Of a stretch of 64,000 bases of DNA, positions 57,078 through 64,000 are shown in pieces. Origin of the DNA: Symbiodinium natans (lineage: Eukaryota; Sar; Dinophyceae; Suessiales; Symbiodiniaceae). Each line of letters begins with the position of its first letter. The first letter of the stretch is position 1. Location: the NCBI GenBank assembly GCA_905221605.1, contig CAJNDS010000214.1:62501-126500 (forward strand). Direction: 5' to 3'. The position numbers were made by a program, and so were the translations under genes. A model generated the notes under the pieces. It was given only the letters and a program-made list of their open reading frames with translations. It made no database searches and was not told the DNA's origin.

Positions 57078-57290
57078 AGGAGCTGGAAGACTCAAAAGGA
57101 AGGCGTGGGCTTGGATATGGAAGAACACACGCCTTTCCCCCCAAGCCCCAGCAGACTCAGCGCAGACTGTGAAGGGTTTACTACCTCAACCGGGCGACGG
57201 GTGCCACGGCCAGGGCCCAACGTGTGACAAGCGCGTAGAACTATGTCGCAGAGCCATTGCCAAGCGCTATGAGATGTTATGAGGAAGAGA
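57078..57290 (+). CDS. Hypothetical open stretch
   Basis: After TGTCAG three phases are partly open; one contains VYYLNRATGATARAQR, faintly like the middle of a WW domain but lacking the second Trp. Not assigned. Confidence 0.25.
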
Positions 57291-57582
57291 GCTTAGTAAA
57301 CTCGCGCTGTAGGATGAGCTTTTCGCTCTTTTCGCTGTGGCCACTGCTCTCCCCCGAGTCCTGGCACACACCACGGCAGTTTCCGGTGGTCCAGGGCAGC
57401 TGCCAATCTGCCGGAGCCCCAGACAGACAGACGCTGGAAGGCCCAGCTTCCGCTCGACTCGGCGGTTGGTTGCTCATGGCTCCGCCACCAGTGCATGTGA
57501 CGGCTTTCCTGACCGCCTTTTACTTATTCAGGAAGAGTTGGGAGCTCTTCATCTGCAGAGCTGTTTGATGTAAGGGCTGCGC

Positions 57583-57756
57583 ATGAACCAGTCGCTTATC
57601 ATCCATCGGTACATCGATGGTAAGCTCGGAGGCATGTGGCGCTTCTACCTGCGAGAATTGGCTGATCAAGAAGGCCTCAGCAATGCGAAGGGTCGAGGCA
57701 AAGGCAGTAGCAGCTATGCCCCCCTCCAAAGAGCATTCAGAGACTTTTTTCCGTAG
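57583..57756 (+). CDS. Small open frame or terminal exon, 57 residues
   Basis: ATG to TAG: MNQSLIIHRYIDGKLGGMWR, FYLRELADQEGLSNAKGRGK, GSSSYAPLQRAFRDFFP. Good composition for a real C-terminus. It could be a terminal exon joined upstream. Confidence 0.5.
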   Translation: MNQSLIIHRYIDGKLGGMWRFYLRELADQEGLSNAKGRGKGSSSYAPLQRAFRDFFP

Positions 57757-58439
57757 CGAGTGGCCTGGATAGATGCTTGGCCCTTGCAGGCGGACAGCTA
57801 CGGTGGCGGCAACCGTGAGTTACAATGCTCACTCGCGCATGCATCGATGCTGGAGGTGAGTCTTTTTTTGTGGCTCTCGCAGTTAAGGGTTCCCGCTGAG
57901 AAGGCCCTCTAAATCTCTAAATCAGTTGGCACAAGAGCAAGTCTGCAGCAATCCTGGGAACAGGTGTGCCATCAAAAATGCCTTCTTCCCAGCTTGTGTG
58001 ACATGTTGCTTTTGTTTGCGGCCCGATTCGCTGACTTGGCAGCTCTGAAAGTAGATTTCCCGTAGCTGCGGAGTTGAGCACTGTGCACATGGGCTTTCAC
58101 AAGGGGAGACTGAAGATCGGAGACCCCTCCAATTGGGCTCGTCTTTGGACTCTCTGAGCCTCTTTTTCCCTCACGCCGAGGCTGGCACTGCATGGTGCAA
58201 GACACTGCCTGCAACCACGACCTGAAATTCCACTGCAAGGCGCTCCAGCCCCTCTCCCCAATGTTGGTTCACGTATGTTCATGTTGACACGTCACGTTAT
58301 GTTACGACTCATGCTGTTGCTGGCTGTCGCAGGAAGATGGATCTCACACGGTCGACAGCTGGTCACCTCAGCGCAAGAGCCAGACGCCCAGGAAGCAGCG
58401 CTCCTCGGTGTGTGCACTGTGTGCACAAGTCCACGCAAC

Positions 58440-58500
58440 GCACCACTGCCAAGGCTGGTGCTGCCAACACTTCCAAGTGGCTTGCAACTCTCACCGATCC
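58440..58500 (+). CDS. WCC module 0
   Basis: One phase reads HHCQGWCCQHFQVACNSHRS. CCQHFQVAC is close to CCQHFHVGC at 63258, with Ala for Gly. Another phase (CVHCVHKSTQRTTAKAGAAN) is open over the same bases. Confidence 0.4.
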
Positions 58501-61500
58501 TTCCCCGCGCCCTATGCGCGCACCCTAGATGCTGCATACCGCATTGTGCACCCCATCCGGTTTTTGCGAATTGCGGGGAGCATCGCGGAGCTTTCGTGTG
58601 AGCACTGAGATCACTTGAGGACTGCGACGCAGCTCTGAAGACGGCTGCCCACAGTTGGAGCGAGGCCAAGGTGTCCTGGTGCTGCAGCTCGGCGACATTT
58701 GGGGGTTTTCCGAAATTCGCGGTACCTTACTACTGGATCCTTACTATAAGGGAATCCTACTATTTGGGGGTCGAATGGGGTCGATAGTAGGGTCCCTATT
58801 TTCGTAAACCCCCATATAGACGCATGGGGGAGAGCTGTAAGGATGTGTAAAGATGAGCGGTTTGCGTGATCTTTTTTCAAGGAATCTTTCGCTGATGTTC
58901 AAGGGACTGCCATATGCCTGCAGGTGCAAACGAGCACAAGGGCTGCAAGTTCGACTGCTTTGCAGAGCTCTGGCCTCACGATGCTCCAGGACTCTGAATG
59001 TCTCCATGGTGCCCCAAAAGCAACGACAAGCACTGAAAAGCACTGCTTCCAGCTGAGGCTACATGACTGGCAGGAGGGGTGGCCGCTGGACAAGAGGCGC
59101 TTTGTGCCTGCGCTTTGTCTTGACAGGTGCAGACTTGGGCTCCAGTTGCACTTAAGATGCTGTAATGCGGGATGTTCCCCCATCTACTAGCGGCTCCTTC
59201 ATAGGGAGAATAGTAGGAGGTACTATAATCCCTATTGAGGACGGTTAGTATCAGGGCGGACATCCCGATGCTTGAGGTGAGTCATATGCTTACACTCTCA
59301 TTCATTCAAGGCACACGGTGATCGCTGAGTTAACACACATGAATGAACGTAACAGAATTCAGGAACAGCAATTCAGGCACAGGGCGGGGACACTGGGAGA
59401 CTGGAATTCGCCCACCCCTGTCACGATCTCCTTTCAGGGCTTAGGGCCTGCCAGCCGAAATAAACTCTTTCAGGGTTTAGGGCTTGTAACCCAACATCTC
59501 CATTAAGGGTTTGGAGCTGGCCACCACCCACCTACTAATTCCTTTAGGGTTTAGGCTTTCAGCCCCGCACAACCCCACTAACTTGTTTAGGGTTTAGGGC
59601 TTGCCGGCCGCATGCCCCCCATCGCGATCTCTCCAGGCCGCCGGTTTTGTGGTCCGGCATATGTGTCTTCGCACAGAGTGGCCGCAAAGCGCCAAGTCAG
59701 ATCCACACGCAACACGAATGCGCACTGCGGCGCCCGAATTGTTGCGCCTCGGTCCCTGAATTGGCGGGTCGTGGTCCCCGAATTGCCGCACGCAGTCCGC
59801 GACACGGGTTCGTGAATTCTGCTGTTTCCCAATCCTGGCGGTCGAATTGCTCGACTCGATTCCCGAATTTGGTTTCCGAGTTGCATGTCGCCCTAACATT
59901 CACTTTGTGCTTGTACTTTCAGAGATGAAGACATAAGCCACAATGTGTGATACCCAGCGATTCCAAATTTTAGCGTGGCATCCGGTTACAAAGTTGACGT
60001 TTTGACACATGTTCAAAACATCACGAAACTGGATGGAGTCAGAGCAACCTCGATCCCCTCCCACCTTTGGCCAAAGCTTCGTTGCGCGCCGTATTCCGAA
60101 GGTGTTGCGCGTAGTATGATTGACGGGGTTCTTTCACTGATGATATGATGGTAACGTAGCGCCACCGAAGAAATACACTCTTATTAGCAAGTCTTCGCTG
60201 AGTCACTAAGGGGAGTTTGCATGTGCCAGCAGCTTTTCACTGTCATTTGTGGCCCGGACGACGCAGGGCCTGGTGTTGCAAGCATGCCAAGCTCGGATGC
60301 ATCAAGCCCGAGCCCGAGTGGCAGAGATCTTTGTGCACTAGTCCCCCTGGTTCTTAGTAGGGAATCAGGGAATTAGGGCCCTATATATATATATACATAC
60401 CCTTTAAGGAATTATATAGGGTACCTCATTCCCTCATTCCCTGCTAAGAACCAGCCAGTAGTTCTGGATGAGGTCGTGGGCCGCAGGTAGACCGAGCGGC
60501 CCCAACCAATCGACGCCAAGTAGTCTTGAAGTTGTCTAACCCCTAAACTAACCCTAAACCCTAAACCCTAAACCCTAAACCCTAAACCCTAAACCCTAAA
60601 CCCTAAACCCTAAACCCTAAACCCTAAACCCTAAACCCTAAACCCTAAACCCTAAACCCTATACATGTGTGCACATCTCGTGCGAAAGGCCCGACGAATC
60701 GGCTTGCCAGTTGCAGGCTCGCACACGGTTTAGGGTTTAGGGTTTCGGGTTTAGGGTTTAGGGTTTAGGGTTTAGGGGCCATAGCGGTCCAGGGGAGAGC
60801 GATGCAGATGGGTCCCGTCGCAGTGACGTCGTGGGCCGCGCTTCCCACACCCCCCTGCTCCCTCGCTTGAGCAAACCAACCCATGTGTTGAAGTCAAGGA
60901 ATGTTTGCACCAGCTCGGCCAAAACCAGCCCTAATGTCCAAACAAACAAACAAACAAACACACAAACACAAACAAACAAACAAACAAACAAACAAACAAA
61001 CAAACAAACAAACCAACAAACAAACAAACAAACAAACACACAAACAAACAAACAAACAAACAAACACACACACACACACATACACACACACACACACATA
61101 CACACATATACACATACACACATACACACATACACACATACACACATACACACATACACACATACACATACACATACACATACACATGCACATACACATA
61201 CACATACACACACACACAAAGCATTTGGCAAGGTGAAAGGCCTGTGCTGACATGGCTGCAATTGTGGTGGGGCACACAGCTTCCCCAAGCCCCGCTATAA
61301 CAAAGCCAAAGTCAAGGCACATTTAAAGGCTGTGTAGCCCAGCCAAAGCCAACGCAACCAAAGAATGTTTGAAATGCTTCGCTGCTTCGCACCCACACAC
61401 TTTTCGTGACGCGTGCTTGAAATTGTCCACCCTGGAATGCTTCGACAAGTTTGGGCCAGGTTAGCCTTGAGGATGTTTTGGTTATTTTGCCAACACCCGA

Positions 61501-63316
61501 AAGCGCTGGTAATCTACAGCCTGCGAGCAGGCAAATTTGGCAAGAACGCTGTAGTTCACCACTTTGGCGGCAGGGAGCGGTCCAAAATGCTGCAGTTCTC
61601 CTTTGTGCAGCCTGTGAAGAATCAGGAAGACTGTAATTTGCGGTAGATTGAGTGGAACATCAGACTGCCGTACCAAGACGCTGATCCTGCTACTTGACCA
61701 CAGTGCCTGCAGACACGGAAAGTTGCGGAAAGTCTCGAAATGATGCTTAACCAGCAGAACTTATCCGATGAGTTTCATGATTCTACTAAAGTCTTATTCC
61801 CACAGCTTGGGGAGCGTGAGCTTGGTGAGTGGGTGTAGCACCTCGGGGAGCCCGCACAACGGCTGTCTGCCGCAAGGGTTAGCTCGCGTGCAAGGCTTAT
61901 CGTTTTGTTTCGCCTCGTGAAAGTGGTCCATGTGGTCCCACTCCATCGGGACGAACAGCAGTCCACTGAACTGGGACACCCGCCAAGGGGACAACGGCGG
62001 CCAAATGGGAATGGGGTTCCAGTTCATGTCAGGTGGGGCAGACGTTCGCGCACTGGACCGCGGTGCTGAGCTCAGGGAGCTGTGGGGCGTTGCCTTGTGA
62101 ACTGTCGCACATGCTGTATCGTGCTGTGCACTCCATTCTGCACTTTGCGCTCTGTTGGCATATGTGGTCGGGTGGCTAGTGGTGACGATGCAGGTGCGGC
62201 GGCACTACTGCTGCAGACTTGAGCACATAGGCACCGATGTTATGTCAGGTTATATTGCATGGCGACGCACCGCATTGCACCCATCGCCCTGCATGATGCT
62301 GCATAGCGGTCCTGGCGTATCCCAGCGGCACGCGTTGCTGTGGCCTTCCTTACAGGTTGCATGCACACGGCACCTGCTCCGCCACCGCCGATGCCTTGAA
62401 CATCAAATTCCAAGCAGCGCGTTCATGCTGTTGTACTTGGAGGTTCAGGGCAGTTCTAGCCCAAATTCTAACTGTACTCATATAAGCCCCCTAAGTCCTC
62501 TAAGTCCTAATTGGGGTCCCATGAACCTCCAAGCAGGGGGTTTTGGCCCGCTTGGCTCAGGGACTCACCGCACCACTGCACCGGAAGGCTCGTGAACACG
62601 AAGCTGTTTCTTTTGGTGGGTTTAGGGTTTAGGGTTTAGGGTTTAGGGTTTAGTGTTTAGGGTTTAGGGTTTAGGGTTTGGGGTTTAGGGTTTAGGGTTT
62701 GGGCAGCTGATGCGATGCAAGTGTGAAGCCAGGCACTGGCCAATCGAAAAAATACAGCACCTGTGGCGGCATTCAGCCGGCGAGTAGCGATTCCGCACGC
62801 AGCCGATGCAGTGCTGTCGAGGTGGTGCTGCCTGGTAAAGAAGATCGGCTGCAAGCTCTTGAGCAGCACAACGACAACCACTCCGGAGCCAGAGCTTTTT
62901 GACTGCCAGGCGCTGCACACGAACGGATTCTGGTGCCAGCAGCTTCCAGTGCATTTATGCACATCTGCCAGGCTGGCCTCAAGAACTCGGATCAGGGATG
63001 GTCGCAGAGGAAGAAGGCCAGATCCTGACCTCGAGGGCAGGGGATGCGGGGGGGTGGCAACTTCCAGATCGATCCGTCAGATGCCGTCAGGTGTGGTGCT
63101 GCAGTCGGAAGCACATAGGTTGTGCTTTCGACTGCCGGCAGGACTTGAAGACATGGGAGGCCACAGCCACAGCTCACTCAAGTTCACATAGTTCACTCTC
63201 TCCAGCAGGCTTGTTGTGGCAGGTAAGCTGGACGGGTCTGCAAAAGACCTTCTGCTGCCAGCATTTTCACGTCGGCTGCGAGGGCGGCCGCTACGATTGT
63301 GCGGCGGGCAGGAGTG
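58440..63316 (+). CDS. Cysteine-repeat protein with WCC-GC-(F/Y)DC modules, multi-exon
   Basis: Gene-level entry. Modules follow W..W(S)..K..WCC....GC...(F/Y)DC. Copies seen: GWCCQHFQVAC (~58455); DC..SWSEAKVSWCC joined to SANEHKGCKFDC (58620/58924); DWQEGWPLDKR (59053); YCCRLEHIG joined to C and a Pro-rich linker (62194/62356); RWCCLVKKIGC with a Thr/Pro linker to FDC (62811); AAGDAGGW..VWCCSRKHIGCAFDC (63036); SWTGLQKTFCCQHFHVGC..YDCAAG (63223). From memory, modules like these are common in predicted dinoflagellate proteins and have no known function; disulphide-rich extracellular or vesicular proteins would fit. Five introns close in phase, all with GC donors. 59.1-62.2 kb has family B and C elements, telomeric arrays and microsatellites and no clear module, so two genes are possible. 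Confidence 0.65.
58620..58686 (+). CDS. WCC module 1, first exon
   Basis: CTTGAG acceptor with G; DCDAALKTAAHSWSEAKVSW CC plus one base of the next codon. GC donor (GCTCGG). Confidence 0.7.
58696..58819. mobile_element. Family A element, copy A15, inside a WCC intron
   Basis: TTTGGGGGTTTTCCGAAATT to CTATTTTCGTAAACCCCCAT plus ATAG. Best-preserved forward copy: GGTACCTTACTACTGGATCC, TAAGGGAATCCTACTATTTG. The intron continues ~100 bases beyond it. Confidence 0.95.
58924..58970 (+). CDS. WCC module 1, second exon
   Basis: CTGCAG acceptor; the split codon makes Ser, giving WCCSANEHKGCKFDCFAELW across the junction. The alternative phase (VQTSTRAASSTALQSSGLTM) stays open longer, but only this phase continues the module. 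Confidence 0.6.
59053..59096 (+). CDS. WCC module 2, partial
   Basis: CTTCCAG acceptor; LRLHDWQEGWPLDKR, matching the W-x-x-G-W-x-x-x-K-[KR] lead of a module. The following CC was not located. Confidence 0.45.
59165..59270. mobile_element. Family C element, copy 5
   Basis: GCGGGATGTTCCCCCATCTA on the left, CAGGGCGGACATCCCGATGC on the right, core AATCCCTATTGAGGAC. Confidence 0.9.
59271..60342. other. No certain gene; scattered single telomeric motifs
   Basis: TTTAGGGTTTAGG or close variants appear singly near 59437, 59470, 59545 and 59587, each with TTTCAGGG or TTGCCAGCC-like flanks, giving a degenerate ~40-65 base spacing. A run of CCGAATT words follows at 59735-59880. Open frames on both strands at 59590-59930 are compositional. 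Confidence 0.45.
60343..60458. mobile_element. Family B element, copy B2, with 4-base target duplication
   Basis: Left end CCCCCTGGTTCTTAGTAGGG, identical to B1 over its first 15 bases; right end CCCTGCTAAGAACCAGCCAG. TAGT precedes (60339) and follows (60459) it. 116 bases. Confidence 0.95.
60535..60662 (-). repeat. Telomeric array, CCCTAAA x17
   Basis: Perfect apart from the first units. Confidence 0.95.
60727..60777 (+). repeat. Telomeric array, TTTAGGG x7
   Basis: Opposite orientation to the array 65 bases to its left; one TTTCGGG unit. Confidence 0.95.
60941..61220. repeat. AAAC and CA/CATACA microsatellites
   Basis: CAAA tetramer repeated about 30 times, then CA dimers and ACACAT units. 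The long QTNKQTNK and THIHTYTH frames are artefacts. Confidence 0.95.
61413..61646 (+). CDS. Hypothetical open frame
   Basis: RAGKFGKNAVVHHFGGRERS KMLQFSFVQPVKNQED in one phase; another phase is also open. VVHHFGG faintly recalls glycogenin-type transferases; not enough to call. Confidence 0.25.
   Translation: MLEIVHPGMLRQVWARLALRMFWLFCQHPKALVIYSLRAGKFGKNAVVHHFGGRERSKMLQFSFVQPVKNQEDCNLR
62194..62230 (+). CDS. WCC module, first exon (VRRHYCCRLEHI)
   Basis: GATGCAG acceptor with G; VRRHYCCRLEHI plus one base; GC donor (GCACCG). Confidence 0.65.
62356..62397 (+). CDS. WCC module, second exon (GC then Pro linker)
   Basis: TTACAG acceptor with G; the split codon gives Gly: EHIGCMHTAPAPPPPMP across the junction. 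The Pro/Thr linker is like the Thr/Pro linker of the module at 62811. Confidence 0.6.
62620..62703 (+). repeat. Telomeric array between WCC modules
   Basis: Twelve TTTAGGG units, with TTTAGTG and TTTGGGG variants. Confidence 0.95.
62811..62911 (+). CDS. WCC module with Thr/Pro linker
   Basis: VLSRWCCLVKKIGCKLLSST TTTTPEPELFDCQ plus two bases, GC donor (GCTGCA) at 62912. The acceptor is probably GATGCAG at 62810. Confidence 0.7.
63036..63159 (+). CDS. WCC module, full
   Basis: CTCGAG acceptor with G completes Ala: QAAGDAGGWQLPDRSVRCRQ VWCCSRKHIGCAFDCRQDLK TWE. GC donor (GCCACA) at 63160. Confidence 0.75.
63223..63316 (+). CDS. WCC module, full
   Basis: TGGCAG acceptor with G, in phase over a 63-base GC-AG intron: VSWTGLQKTFCCQHFHVGCE GGRYDCAAG. 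The frame remains open further (SEYAYSMRAWLRQ); the end is uncertain. Confidence 0.75.
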
Positions 63317-63717
63317 AATATGCGTACAGCATGCGTGCGTGGCTACGGCAGGTACAAGGTGGATGTAAAGGGGGACAGCGGGACACCTCAGGACATCCCT
63401 GTGGTCCAACGACCAGCGGCATTGGTGCTGCAGGCATTTCGAGAGGTTACTCACCTTCTCCGTGGTTCATGATGTCCGCGAGGCACCAGGGACTCGGCTG
63501 CGACAAGTCCTTGCAACATCATCGACATCCGGACTGCGGCAAAAACAACCAGGACATGACTTTGTTGTTTTCATTCAATGCCAACCATGCTGTGCCAGCT
63601 TGTCCATGACGGTTCTTGCGGTAGCGGTTTCATTTGAGAAAAATCGCAGCTCAGTTCTACAGGAGTACGGCGTGCTTGTGGGATTTTGTGGATGCATCCC
63701 ACTGCAGTGATTTGTAG

Positions 63718-63933
63718 ATGCTTGTGGGACCGAGGGGGCTCCTCCCAATCGAAATCGAAGGAGGGTCGCGGGACCCCGCAGAACTCATGTGGTCGTACAG
63801 TCGCACAACTCCACGCTTGAACCTGCTTCGAATTTGTGGTGAGCTCCGCGCTGTGGCCGCGGAAGCATGCGGAAAGGTTCGCGGCAGCAACTTCCCGCGG
63901 AAGCTCGCGCAAGCTGCGTCTTCAACGACATGA
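63718..63933 (+). CDS. Candidate terminal exon
   Basis: After TTTGTAG: MLVGPRGLLPIEIEGGSRDP AELMWSYSRTTPRLNLLRIC and on to a TGA. Plausible composition, no motif; other phases are partly open. Confidence 0.35.
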   Translation: MLVGPRGLLPIEIEGGSRDPAELMWSYSRTTPRLNLLRICGELRAVAAEACGKVRGSNFPRKLAQAASSTT

Positions 63934-64000
63934 ACTTAAGAACCTTTCAGTCTGTCAGTACTCGTAGCTCGGAGCTTGCTCGGAGCTTGCGCGCAGACCT

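Noticed and set aside
57170-57235. WW domain from VYYLNRATGATARAQ
   Set aside because: Neither signature Trp is present and the phase is not continuous with neighbours.
60758-61322. Long open frames in AAAC and CA repeats
   Set aside because: QTNKQTNK and CVCVCV translations of simple sequence, open on both strands.
61413-61646. Glycogenin-like glycosyltransferase from VVHHFGG
   Set aside because: Only one short motif-like stretch, another phase open, and no D-x-D motif nearby.
1-64000. A true chromosome end, because of the telomeric repeats
   Set aside because: Arrays are short, in both orientations and scattered through genes; none runs to the window edge.
1-64000. CRISPR arrays, given many regular repeats
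   Set aside because: All regular repeats are tandem satellites without unique spacers of constant length, and there are no cas genes.
1-64000. Spliced-leader relics from retroposed mRNAs
   Set aside because: I looked for the dinoflagellate spliced-leader end (TTTGGCTCAAG) on both strands and found no convincing match; an exhaustive search was not possible by eye.

Overview
The window looks like nuclear DNA of a dinoflagellate, most likely a Symbiodiniaceae or Suessiales relative. The basis is: no long bacterial-type genes; coding sequence present as short exons (about 35 to 500 bases) that are open but usually lack a start codon; introns of roughly 60 to 240 bases whose donors are GC at least as often as GT and whose acceptors read AG followed by G; more than 40 interstitial arrays of the plant/dinoflagellate telomere repeat TTTAGGG; and many short inverted-repeat elements lying in introns. 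Every gene I can recognise runs on the + strand, as expected for unidirectional dinoflagellate gene arrays. The taxon is an inference. No rRNA, tRNA, CRISPR, virus or toxin gene was seen.

Layout. 0-4.4 kb: a GT54 (MGAT4-like) N-acetylglucosaminyltransferase, with a possible membrane anchor and stem upstream. 6.1-7.0 kb: a short inverted-repeat element next to a ~785-base near-palindrome. 7.0-8.84 kb: an unknown coiled-coil gene. 9-12.5 kb: mostly decayed repeats. 13.2-14.0 kb: an unknown exon cluster around telomeric arrays. 16.6-19.3 kb: satellites, minisatellites and long telomeric arrays. 20.0-23.5 kb: a well-spliced unknown gene and a tandem exon duplication. 26.4-33.1 kb (perhaps to 34.1): a protein with at least three cyclic-nucleotide-binding domains. 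34.6-38.7 kb: scattered exons and a large microsatellite. 39.5-41.2 kb: an unknown gene whose introns are telomeric or AAT-type repeats. 42.0-44.1 and 46.7-47.5 kb: unknown genes whose introns are mostly mobile inverted-repeat elements. 49.6-51.0 kb: unknown exons. 51.8-54.3 kb: an inosine/uridine-type nucleoside hydrolase. 55-58 kb: unknown exons. 58.4-63.3 kb: a cysteine-repeat protein built of WCC-GC-(F/Y)DC modules.

The main signal is how introns are built. Several unrelated inverted-repeat families (called A to F and K here) occupy introns. Some copies are the intron almost exactly, with the donor in the left terminal repeat and the acceptor at or just beyond the right end. One family carries a matching 4-base target duplication placed directly after its built-in CAG. 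Telomeric arrays fill other introns, including one inside a recognisable cyclic-nucleotide-binding domain. This looks like introner-type intron gain working alongside telomeric-repeat insertion.

Limits. Exon boundaries rest on reading frame, splice consensus and remembered family motifs. First and last exons are mostly unknown, and exons of unrecognised genes carry modest confidence.
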